Assembly: GCA_903642325.1 (NCBI GenBank)
Contig: CAHJWM010000031.1
Coordinates: forward strand, 1 to 64,000
Reading direction: 5' to 3'
Source: Myxococcales bacterium
Lineage (GTDB): Bacteria > Myxococcota_A > Polyangia > Polyangiales > Polyangiaceae
DNA: 64,000 nt
Shown: positions 1 through 6,833 of the stretch, one piece after another
How positions within the stretch are numbered: the stretch's first letter is position 1
Layout of the letters: each line of letters opens with the position of its first letter
Program-made: the position numbers and the translations under genes
Notes under the pieces: model-generated
Databases searched by the model: none
What the model was told of the DNA's origin: nothing
The model's input: the letters and a program-made list of their open reading frames with translations, nothing else

Positions 1-1
1 C

Positions 2-115
2 GCGGTCAGGCCGCCGCCTGTGCCCACCCCGCCCGACCCCGCCACGCTGGCCGCTCCGCCGCCGGTTCCAGCCGTCAGCCCGCAAGCAACATCTGCCGAG
101 TCACACGAGCCCTGA
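2..115 (+). CDS. C-terminal fragment of an unidentified Pro/Ala-rich protein
   Basis: An open frame enters from the left edge and stops at a TGA at 113-115. The 37 visible residues are almost all proline, alanine and valine, with a VPTPPDP and an APPPVPAV segment. This looks like the disordered tail of an envelope or regulatory protein, a common ending in this kind of genome. No domain is visible, so the function is unknown. It converges on the MFS gene. The 187 bases between the two hold no hairpin or other gene that I can support. The reading frame is chosen only because it stays open and has the expected high-GC composition. Confidence 0.35.
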   Translation, partial: AVRPPPVPTPPDPATLAAPPPVPAVSPQATSAESHEP

Positions 116-302
116 GTGTGCTCTTGTTGCGCGCAGGCGGCAAGCGTTGCCAAGAGGACGAGGCCGCTGAATCTCACTTGCATAGCGCTCTATGTCCACT
201 CTGACCGAACACGACCAGAAAAGGAAATACGCACGAAATTAAGTTTCGACTGCGGTCTATTCGTACCGTGCGCCTGCCGGCGGTGGGCAATCGACTAACC
301 GT

Positions 303-1649
303 TCACGCCAACGAGCTGCTCTCGACTCCCGACTTCACGTTTCGTTGCACGTCACGCGCGGGCTTCAGCCGCACCATTAGTGCCAGCAATCCGCCCGCGA
401 ACATAGCGCCGGCCAAGATGCGAAGCCCGACGATGTAATCGCCCGTCTGGTCTTTTAAAAAGCCCATTAAGAAGGGACCGGCAAAGCCGCCCAAATTGCC
501 GACCGCATTGATCATCGCGATCGCACCGGCAGCGGCGCGCCCAGTGAGGAAGGTGGTCGTCAGCCCCCAGAACGGCGCGATCGTGCTCCAACGGCCGGAG
601 ACGGCCAGCACCAAGGCGGCAAGCCCGAAGATCGCCGGCACCGGCAGGCTGGCCAAGAGCAGGCCGAGCGCGGCCCACCACAGCGCGGTCGCCACGTGCC
701 ATCGCCGTTCGCCGCGCCGGTCCGAGGAGCGACCGTGGAGCACCATGGCCACGATTGCGAACAGCGGAGGAATCGCGCTCAGCGCGCCAACCAAGCCCGA
801 GCTGGCGCTCGGGAACGCGCGTTGAATCAATGTCGGTAAGAAGAAGTCGAGACCATAGCCGCCGATTACGTTGGCGAAATAAACCGCGCACAGCAAGACC
901 ACGCGCGGGTCCGTGATCGTCTGCAAGAAAGACAGGTCATGCGTGCCGACGGCCTGCTTTCCGTCGCGCGCGAGGCGATCAACGAGCCAAGCACGCTGCT
1001 CGGGCCGGAGAAACGCGGCTTTTTCGGGACCGCTCGGCAGACGGAAAAACACCACCACGCCCAGGATCAGCGACGGCAACGCCTCACTCACGAACAGCCA
1101 CTTCCAGCCGCGAATACCGAGCGCGCCGTCGAGCTCTAGCAAGACGCCGGAGACCGGTCCGCCGATCACATTCGAGAGCACGGCCGCGGTCATGAACAGG
1201 GCGACCGTGCGCGAGCGGTGGGTGAGCGGAAACCAGTACGTCAGATACAGGATCACGCCTGGGAAAAAGCCCGCCTCGCTGGCGCCCAGAAGGAACCGCA
1301 GAATATAAAAACCCGTGGCCGTGTGCACGAAAGCCATGCATGCCGAGACCAATCCCCAAACCACCATGATGCGGGCGATCCACAGCCGTGCGCCGACACG
1401 CACCATGATCAAATTGGACGGGATTTCGAACAAGAAGTAGCCGATGAAAAACACCCCCGCGCCGAACCCGTAAACGGCGGTCGTGAACTTGAGGTCGAGC
1501 ATCATCTGCTGCTTGGCAAAACCGACGTTCACGCGGTCCATGAACGCGGCCATAAAGCAGATGCATAGGAAGGGAACCAGCTTCCATGTCACCCGGCTCA
1601 TGGTCTCTTGCTCGAGCGGCTCGACCAGCACTGCTGAAGTGTGATTCAC
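303..1649 (-). CDS. MFS transporter, anion:cation symporter (ACS) family
   Basis: A 448-aa integral inner-membrane transporter. About twelve hydrophobic segments are visible. The N-terminal MDRVNVGFAK segment and FFIGYFLFEIPSNL in the second helix pair are typical of the ACS branch (phthalate, tartrate, glucarate and hydroxyphenylacetate permeases), so an organic acid taken up with protons is the likely substrate. The exact substrate cannot be read from sequence. The start is a GTG at 1647-1649, chosen because an exceptionally strong purine run (AGGAGGAGGAGGAG) precedes it by a few bases; an ATG 16 codons downstream has no comparable ribosome binding site. No catabolic gene is adjacent, so context does not identify the substrate. 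The 3' end faces the unidentified gene at the window start. Confidence 0.9.
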   Translation of the reverse strand: MNHTSAVLVEPLEQETMSRVTWKLVPFLCICFMAAFMDRVNVGFAKQQMMLDLKFTTAVYGFGAGVFFIGYFLFEIPSNLIMVRVGARLWIARIMVVWGLVSACMAFVHTATGFYILRFLLGASEAGFFPGVILYLTYWFPLTHRSRTVALFMTAAVLSNVIGGPVSGVLLELDGALGIRGWKWLFVSEALPSLILGVVVFFRLPSGPEKAAFLRPEQRAWLVDRLARDGKQAVGTHDLSFLQTITDPRVVLLCAVYFANVIGGYGLDFFLPTLIQRAFPSASSGLVGALSAIPPLFAIVAMVLHGRSSDRRGERRWHVATALWWAALGLLLASLPVPAIFGLAALVLAVSGRWSTIAPFWGLTTTFLTGRAAAGAIAMINAVGNLGGFAGPFLMGFLKDQTGDYIVGLRILAGAMFAGGLLALMVRLKPARDVQRNVKSGVESSSLA

Positions 1650-1650
1650 G

Positions 1651-1666
1651 TCTCCTCCTCCTCCTG
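1651..1666 (-). promoter_or_regulatory. Strong Shine-Dalgarno run of the MFS gene
   Basis: On the minus strand this reads as four tandem AGG/GAG triplets ending about 4-6 bases before the GTG start at 1649. It is the strongest ribosome binding site in the window and decides the GTG start of the transporter. Confidence 0.6.
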
Positions 1667-1769
1667 GGCCCGTCCCGTTACACTAAGTGATTGCCGAGCA
1701 TCAGCGCGAAGAAAAAATGGGCCCGAGCTCGAATGCGGTTTGTGCGGTTATCTGCGGTACGCACGCGTG

Positions 1770-1782
1770 TTGTCGCCGACAA
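1770..1782. promoter_or_regulatory. Inverted repeat, possible operator upstream of the MFS gene
   Basis: TTGTCG, one C, then CGACAA: a perfect 6+6 palindrome about 120 bases upstream of the transporter start. Size and symmetry fit a dimeric repressor site, but no regulator gene is adjacent and there is no second copy, so this is only a candidate. Confidence 0.25.
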
Positions 1783-1907
1783 TGGCGTCCAGTTTTAAAC
1801 GGAGCCCTCAGCTGTGCTGACGGCTAGCGCCGCGAGGAGCTCTGGCCCATTCTAAGCGTGGTCGGCGCCCGTAATGCCTTCTTTTGCTGCAGGAATATAG
1901 CGCCAAG

Positions 1908-1957
1908 GCTCGAGCCCTTGAACGCTCGAGCCGTTGAACGGCTCGAGCCGGTTGAGC
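1908..1957. repeat. Three tandem 16-17 bp palindromic units
   Basis: Three consecutive copies of GCTCGAGCCSTTGAAC-like sequence start at 1908, 1924 and 1941 (the last varies as GCTCGAGCCGGTTGAGC). Units two and three also form an inverted repeat: CGAGCCGTT at 1928-1936 and AACGGCTCG at 1938-1946 around a single G. A related TTCGAGCCGG lies about 30 bases further on. The cluster is about 130-175 bases before the sigma-factor start, so it may be an operator array or simply a short repeat. Confidence 0.5.
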
Positions 1958-2083
1958 GGTGCGACCCTCGGCAGCCGGTTCGGTGTCGTTCGAGCCGGAC
2001 ATTGATCCCTGATTCGTGGCCGCCCCCGCCCAGTTAACGGTTGAATCTTTTAAGCAGCCATCGCGCTGGGATCGTGACGGAGA

Positions 2084-2683
2084 TTGCTAGCGACGGACAT
2101 TAAGCCAGCGTTGTCTTCCCGCGTTTCAACTCCCCGTCGACCGGCGCTCTCGTCTGACCTTTGCGCTGAGCGCGGGCCAGGCAGTCGCCTCAGCGTCGAG
2201 GCCCTCGTTCGAGCGCAGCTGCCGTGGATCAGACGCCGCCTACGTTCAGCATTTCCGCATTTGGATCTCGATGAGCTCGAACAGAAAGTGCTCTTGATTG
2301 TGCTTCGAAGCTTGCCCAGCAACCGGGGCGAAGGCGCCCTGCAGGCCTGGGTCGAAAGCATCACGCTGCGCGTCGGGCTGACTCACGCACGCCGGCTGCG
2401 CGCGCGGGGGCGGCGCGAGCAAGCGCTAGTCGAAGGCCTGGGCGATCATCAGCAGCGTCTGACATCCGATGCGTACTTTGCGCGTCGCCAAGTGCAGGGA
2501 CTACTATCGGCCTTGCCTCCGGAGCAGGAGCGAGCCGTCGTGCTGCACCACGTCATTGGCCTGGAGGTCTCGGAGGTCGCCGAGCAGCAGGGCGTATCGA
2601 CGGAGACGGCGCGCAGCCGGTTGCGCCTAGGCATGCAAAAGCTTCGCAGCCGAGCGAAGGTCCGCGAAATCGCGCCGCGCTAG
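2084..2683 (+). CDS. ECF-like RNA polymerase sigma factor (sigma-70 family)
   Basis: A 199-aa protein. Residues about 45-110 resemble a degenerate sigma region 2 (LDELEQKVLLIVLRSL, then a basic helix). Residues about 145-190 are a clear region 4 helix-turn-helix, with LPPEQERAVVLHHVIGL, EVSEVAEQQGVS and ETARSRLRLGMQKLR. It should direct RNA polymerase to a small regulon. The start is a TTG at 2084 after ACGGAGA; no in-frame ATG lies near. No anti-sigma gene follows: the next gene is a flavoprotein on the same strand about 90 bases away. The N-terminal ~40 residues are arginine- and serine-rich and may be unstructured. Region 2 is weak enough that the exact ECF group cannot be named. The tandem repeats upstream could be part of its control region. 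Confidence 0.75.
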   Translation: MLATDIKPALSSRVSTPRRPALSSDLCAERGPGSRLSVEALVRAQLPWIRRRLRSAFPHLDLDELEQKVLLIVLRSLPSNRGEGALQAWVESITLRVGLTHARRLRARGRREQALVEGLGDHQQRLTSDAYFARRQVQGLLSALPPEQERAVVLHHVIGLEVSEVAEQQGVSTETARSRLRLGMQKLRSRAKVREIAPR

Positions 2684-2772
2684 TTACCGCACGAAAGCCC
2701 GGCGTTTGTCGGCACGCCGCGCGAGCCTCTGCAAAGCGCGAGACTAGTGATAGTTTCCGCCCGAATTTGCTA

Positions 2773-4074
2773 ATGAGCGAGCGAACACCCGTTGCCATTC
2801 TCGGCGCTGGCCTAACCGGCTTGAGCGCTGCCATCGAGCTCGGCGAACGTTCGGTTCGCCATCGCATTTTCGAGCGGCTCGCCAAGCCCGGTGGGCACGC
2901 AGTCACTATCGAAGACAACGGCTTTCGCTTCGACCGCACGGGGCACCTGCTGCATCTGAAAAGCGACGCGCTGCGCGCCCAAGTACTCGATTGGATTGGT
3001 CCCGATCACGTGCAAGTCCAGCGACGTAGCGTGATCTGGTCGAACGGCGTGTACACCCGTTACCCGTTCCAAGCCAACACGTTCGGCCTGCCCCCGGCCG
3101 TTGCTTACGAGTGCTTGAATGGCTTTATCGCCGCCCACTTCGCGGAGCACAAACCGGCGCCTCGAAATTTCGAGGAGTACTGTCTGCAACATTTCGGCGA
3201 GGGCATCAGTAAGCATTTCATGCTCCCTTACAACGCTCGGCTGTGGGGAGTGCATCCGAAAGAAATAACCAGTGATTGGTGTCAGCGTTTCGTACCCCTG
3301 CCCCGCTTGGAAGACGTGCTCGCGGGGGCCGTTGGCCTGAATGACCGGGAGCTTGGTTACAACGCGAACTTCATTTATCCCCGCCTTGGTATGGGCGAGC
3401 TCGCCGAAGGCATGGCTCGCCTCGTGCCGCACCTGGAGCTCGAGCGAAGCCCGCGCAGCATCGATCTGGCGCGAAGAAAACTGATTTTCGAGCATGAAGA
3501 AGTCGAGTTCGACGTGTTGCTCAGCTCGATCCCCCTGCCCGTTTTGCTTCGCTTGATCGATGAGCTGCCCGAGCCCGTGCAGGCAGCGGCGGCAAAGCTG
3601 CGCTGCTCTCACCTAGACTATTTGGACGTGGCCTTGCGCCGGACAGCGGGAAGGGACTTCCACTGGGCCTACGTCCCGGAGGCCAAGTATCCATTCTATC
3701 GAGTCGGGCAGTACTCGCAGTTTTCGCCAGCGCTTGCTCCTCCCGGCCGATCCTCGCTGTACGTGGAGCTCGCCTCGCGCGATCGGCCCGACATCGACCG
3801 CGTGTTGCCGCTAGTAGCGCATGGGTTGGTCGAAATGGGGTTGATCGACGCGCCGGACGACATCGAATTCGTCCGCGCCCGGCGCATCGATTTTGCATAC
3901 GTCATCTTCGACCACCAGTACTTCGCCGCGCTGTCTGTGATTCGACCGTTCTTGGAGCAGGCCCGGATCCTATCCACCGGCCGCTACGGCGGCTGGAACT
4001 ATTCGGCGATGGAGGACGCGATCTCGTTCGGCAAAAATGCGGCCGAAAAAGCCCTCGCACTGCGTCGCAGCTGA
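2773..4074 (+). CDS. FAD-dependent oxidoreductase, UDP-galactopyranose mutase-like
   Basis: A 433-aa soluble flavoprotein. Residues 6-22 carry the Rossmann dinucleotide motif AILGAGLTGLSAAIEL, followed by FERLAKPGGHA, where the FAD ribose is normally bound. The middle (YPFQANTFGLPP; PYNARLWGVHPKEIT near residue 155; NANFIYPRLGMGELAEG near residue 195) follows the plan of UDP-galactopyranose mutase and its amine-oxidase relatives. The C-terminus TGRYGGWNYSAMEDAI closes the FAD site. It probably isomerises or oxidises a nucleotide- or lipid-linked sugar, but the substrate is unknown and true mutase activity is not shown. The ATG at 2773 is preferred to an upstream TTG at 2767. The next gene, a GT2 glycosyltransferase, begins 3 bases after the stop, so the pair is probably coupled and acts in one glycoconjugate pathway. 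Confidence 0.8.
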   Translation: MSERTPVAILGAGLTGLSAAIELGERSVRHRIFERLAKPGGHAVTIEDNGFRFDRTGHLLHLKSDALRAQVLDWIGPDHVQVQRRSVIWSNGVYTRYPFQANTFGLPPAVAYECLNGFIAAHFAEHKPAPRNFEEYCLQHFGEGISKHFMLPYNARLWGVHPKEITSDWCQRFVPLPRLEDVLAGAVGLNDRELGYNANFIYPRLGMGELAEGMARLVPHLELERSPRSIDLARRKLIFEHEEVEFDVLLSSIPLPVLLRLIDELPEPVQAAAAKLRCSHLDYLDVALRRTAGRDFHWAYVPEAKYPFYRVGQYSQFSPALAPPGRSSLYVELASRDRPDIDRVLPLVAHGLVEMGLIDAPDDIEFVRARRIDFAYVIFDHQYFAALSVIRPFLEQARILSTGRYGGWNYSAMEDAISFGKNAAEKALALRRS

Positions 4075-4077
4075 ACC

Positions 4078-4788
4078 ATGCCGGCGCCCGAAATTTCGAT
4101 CGTGATCCCGGTGTACAACGAAGAAGGGATCTTGCACTCGGCGGTCGTCGACCTCCGAGAGCGGCTCACGCCCTTTGGCTGGGACTACGAAATCGTACTA
4201 GCCGAGAACGGGTCGCGGGACAGAACCATCGCCATCGCGCTCGAGCTCGAGGAGAAGTATCCGGAAGTTCGTCATATTTCCGTCGGCGAGCCCAATTACG
4301 GAAAGGCGCTGCGCATGGGCATCGTGGCCGCTCGCGGAGAGCTCGTCTTAGCCGACGAAATCGACCTGTGTGACACGGATTTTCATCGCCAGGCGATCGA
4401 CATCCTGCGCCGGGACGCCGCCGACCTCGTCATCGGCTCCAAGCTAATTGGCGGGGCGGAGGACGAACGGCCCTTGTTTCGCCATGCGGCAAGCTTGCTG
4501 TACACGGGGATGCTGCGCGCCCTGCTCGGTTTCCGCGGCACCGACAGCCACGGATTGAAGGGCTTTCGGCGCTCGCTCCTGTTGCCGGTCGCGGAGGCCT
4601 GTCTCGTCGAAAAGGACGTGTTCGCGAGCGAGCTCGTGATTCGCGCTCACCGCGCCGCGCTGCGCGTGGTCGAGATTCCTACGCGCGTGATGGAGAAACG
4701 GCCGCCCACCATCAACTTGATGAAGCGCGTGCCCAACGTGCTGAAGAGCATCGTCAAGCTCACCTGGGCAATCCGCATTCGCGGCTGA
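4078..4788 (+). CDS. Family 2 glycosyltransferase (dolichol-phosphate mannosyltransferase-like)
   Basis: A 236-aa GT-A enzyme. The start EISIVIPVYNEEG (residues 5-17) is the classic GT2 nucleotide-sugar motif. LAENGSRDRT at 41-50 and LADEIDLCDTDF at 91-102 occupy the positions of the usual acidic motifs, with DEID in place of a plain DxD. GTDSHGLKGFRR near residue 155 also matches polyprenyl-phosphate sugar transferases. It has no transmembrane tail, unlike DPM1 or GtrB with C-terminal helices. It likely transfers a sugar to a lipid carrier or envelope glycan. The ATG lies 3 bases after the stop of the UGM-like flavoprotein, which indicates translational coupling and a shared pathway. About 190 bases without a gene follow. 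Confidence 0.85.
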   Translation: MPAPEISIVIPVYNEEGILHSAVVDLRERLTPFGWDYEIVLAENGSRDRTIAIALELEEKYPEVRHISVGEPNYGKALRMGIVAARGELVLADEIDLCDTDFHRQAIDILRRDAADLVIGSKLIGGAEDERPLFRHAASLLYTGMLRALLGFRGTDSHGLKGFRRSLLLPVAEACLVEKDVFASELVIRAHRAALRVVEIPTRVMEKRPPTINLMKRVPNVLKSIVKLTWAIRIRG

Positions 4789-4981
4789 CGGCAGGCAACG
4801 AACGACCGTGCGACGGCTCCCGCGGGCGACGCCCAAAAAATGAATCCCTCTGGGCCTTTCGTCCGGCGCAGGTTGATCGTATGCAGTGAGCGTCGTTAAA
4901 GGCGAGCTGGCCAACGCGGAACGACGCAGCGACCGAAGCCCGCTCCGTATTGGCTGACCCACACCACAGGACATCACGAAC

Positions 4982-6067
4982 ATGGGCAATGATTTGAATA
5001 TCCGTGCCGAAGGCGCGCTCGATCTTGTCTCGCTCGGGGCGCTCGTGCACCGGATCGATCCGGGCATCGTGCCATTCCGGAAGGCAACGAAGGCTCACAT
5101 CCACGTCAGTGGCGGAGAATTCAACGTGGCGGCAAACCTCTCGGATTGCTTTGCCATGAAGGCTGGCGTCGTGAGCGCGATGGTGGATTACCCAATCGGG
5201 GACCTGATCGCGGAGCGCGTGCGCGCGGCAGGCGTGAAGCCGTTTTACAAGCACTTCACCCACAACGGCGTGAACGGTCCGAACATGGCCACGGTCTACA
5301 GCGACCGCGGGCAAGGCGTGCGACCGCCGGTCGTGTTCTACAATCGCTCACACGAAGCGGCGGCCAAGCTCGCGCCGGGTGACTTCGATTGGGGCTCGGT
5401 CTTCGCGGGCGGCGTGCGCTGGTTCCATAGCGGAGGCATCTTCGCGGCATTGTCGGAGACGACCGGGGAGCTGATCATCGAGGCGATGAAGGCGGCCAAA
5501 CAGGCGGGCGCTATCGTGAGCTTCGATCTGAACTTCCGCGAAAAGCTGTGGAATATTTGGGGCGGTGCAGAAAAAGCGGTGGAAGTGATTGGCCGCATCG
5601 TCGAAAATGTGGACGTCTTGGTCGGTAACGAGGAAGACCTACAGAAGGGCTTGGGGGTCTCCGGTCCAGAGGTCACGAGCCGAAGCAACAAGCTCGATGC
5701 AAGCGCCTTCGTCGGGATGATCGAGAGCGTGGTCCGGAAGCAGCCGCAGGTGAAGGTCGTCGCCACTACTTTGCGCGAGGTGCATTCGACCAACCGCCAC
5801 ACCTGGAGCGCGGTTGCGTGGGTCAACGGCAAAACCTATTCGGCACCCACCTGTGAGCTGGACGTGCTCGACCGTGTCGGCGGCGGCGACGGGTTCGCGG
5901 CGGGCCTGTTCTACGGCTTACTTTCTGGTGAAACGCCCGAGGAAGCGGTGAAGCTCGGCTGGGCCCATGGCGCGCTCGTCACGACATTCCCCGGCGATAC
6001 CACCATGGCGAGCTTGGACCAGGTGCGGGCCTTTGCCAAAGGCGGCTCAGCACGCATTCAACGCTGA
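4982..6067 (+). CDS. PfkB-family sugar kinase, probably 2-keto-3-deoxygluconate kinase-like
   Basis: A 361-aa cytoplasmic carbohydrate kinase of the ribokinase/PfkB fold. SGGEFNVAANLSDCF near residue 43 is the N-terminal substrate-binding signature. FDLNFREKLW near residue 181 and VLVGNEEDL near residue 209 are typical of KDG and fructose kinases. DRVGGGDGFAAGLFYG near residue 297 is the second PfkB signature, holding the catalytic aspartate in GGGD. The pattern is closest to 2-keto-3-deoxygluconate kinases, but other sugar acids or fructose remain possible because no dehydratase or aldolase gene is adjacent. The ATG at 4982 has only a weak upstream purine run (CAGGA). Its stop is 29 bases from the end of the convergent HAD gene, with no hairpin between. 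Confidence 0.85.
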   Translation: MGNDLNIRAEGALDLVSLGALVHRIDPGIVPFRKATKAHIHVSGGEFNVAANLSDCFAMKAGVVSAMVDYPIGDLIAERVRAAGVKPFYKHFTHNGVNGPNMATVYSDRGQGVRPPVVFYNRSHEAAAKLAPGDFDWGSVFAGGVRWFHSGGIFAALSETTGELIIEAMKAAKQAGAIVSFDLNFREKLWNIWGGAEKAVEVIGRIVENVDVLVGNEEDLQKGLGVSGPEVTSRSNKLDASAFVGMIESVVRKQPQVKVVATTLREVHSTNRHTWSAVAWVNGKTYSAPTCELDVLDRVGGGDGFAAGLFYGLLSGETPEEAVKLGWAHGALVTTFPGDTTMASLDQVRAFAKGGSARIQR

Positions 6068-6096
6068 TGCGGATGCCGGCTCCCGTGGCTCGTGCC

Positions 6097-6756
6097 TCAC
6101 CAGGTTTGAATCTGCCAGCCGCGGGCGCGAGCGGCGCGTGACAAGCGGCGGTCGGGGTTAACTGCAATCGGCACGTTCACGCGGGAAAGAAGCGGCAGAT
6201 CCGTGATGCTATCGCTGAAGAACGTAACTTGATCGAAACCCAAGCCGTGCTGTTCGAGGAGGGCTCCGGCGCGCACGATCTTGCCTTCCCCGTAACATAG
6301 AGGCTCGATCGCCTTGCCGGTGAACCGGCCCTCCGCGTCCACCTCGAGCTCAGAGCACACGACGTGATCGATACCCAACTCTCGGGCCACCGGGTGCGCC
6401 ACATACGACGTGGCGGCCGTCACTATTGCCACCAGATCGCCCGCTGCCTTGTGACTCTTCACGAGCTCTCGGCCGCGCGCTTGGATCTCGGGCAGCACGT
6501 ATTGCGGAAACCATTCATCGCAGGTGCGGATTAGCCAGGCCTCCTCTTTGCCGGCAAAGTCTTCCAGCGCCTTTCTCGCCACTCTCGGCGCATCGATGAT
6601 GCCGGCGGTGTATTGCAGCACCCACCAAGCGACCTGCAAAGAGTCGCGCCAGTTGGCGTCCCCCTTTGCTCGGCGGTAGCGCGTGTACAAGCGCGGCGTA
6701 GCCACGCGCACCAACGTGCGGTCGAGATCGAAGAAGGCGGCGCGGCGCTCGGGCAT
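6097..6756 (-). CDS. HAD-IB family phosphatase (SerB/CicA-like)
   Basis: A 219-aa soluble hydrolase. FFDLDRTLV at residues 8-16 is HAD motif I, with nucleophile D10 and acid/base D12. VTAATSYVAHPVARELG near residue 112 is motif II, GEGKIVRAGALL supplies the motif III lysine, and FFSDSITDLPLL near residue 183 is motif IV with the Mg-binding aspartates. The arrangement and a helical cap between motifs I and II fit the subfamily that includes phosphoserine phosphatase and CicA; the substrate is not defined. The frame is open further upstream, but those residues are low-quality and overlap the divergent hrpB gene, so I start at the ATG at 6756; an ATG at 6771 is possible. It is divergent from hrpB, with about 77 bases between. 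Confidence 0.85.
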   Translation of the reverse strand: MPERRAAFFDLDRTLVRVATPRLYTRYRRAKGDANWRDSLQVAWWVLQYTAGIIDAPRVARKALEDFAGKEEAWLIRTCDEWFPQYVLPEIQARGRELVKSHKAAGDLVAIVTAATSYVAHPVARELGIDHVVCSELEVDAEGRFTGKAIEPLCYGEGKIVRAGALLEQHGLGFDQVTFFSDSITDLPLLSRVNVPIAVNPDRRLSRAARARGWQIQTW

Positions 6757-6833
6757 TGCCCGAGCTAGCATAGCCCAGAAGGGGCTCGGAAAACGCCGCT
6801 GATTCGCGCTCTCGATGCTAGAGCAGAAACCGC

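Larger units (their letters stand above)
1667..2083. other. Intergenic region between the MFS gene and the sigma-factor gene
   Basis: About 430 bases with no supportable gene. It should hold the divergent promoters for the transporter (minus) and the sigma factor (plus). It contains a 6+6 inverted repeat at 1770-1782 and a cluster of three tandem palindromic units at 1908-1957. The only open frame (1808-2002, minus, 64 aa) is arginine-rich, with no motif and no ribosome binding site. Confidence 0.5.

Noticed and set aside
116-298. 60-aa open frame on the plus strand after the partial first gene
   Set aside because: Composition unlike genome coding DNA (AT-richer, many Cys and Arg), no ribosome binding site and no recognisable motif.
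1808-2002. 64-aa open frame on the minus strand between the MFS and sigma genes
   Set aside because: Arginine- and alanine-rich with no motif, no ribosome binding site, and it spans the tandem repeats.
4824-4840. GGGC-GAC-GCCC hairpin followed by AAAAAA after the GT2 gene
   Set aside because: Short stem and the A-run is on the wrong side for an intrinsic terminator of the plus-strand gene; on the minus strand the T-run would come first.
4982-6067. PfkB kinase as fructokinase
   Set aside because: Some motifs fit fructokinase, but the overall pattern is nearer to KDG kinases; left as a family-level call with KDG kinase as the probable role.
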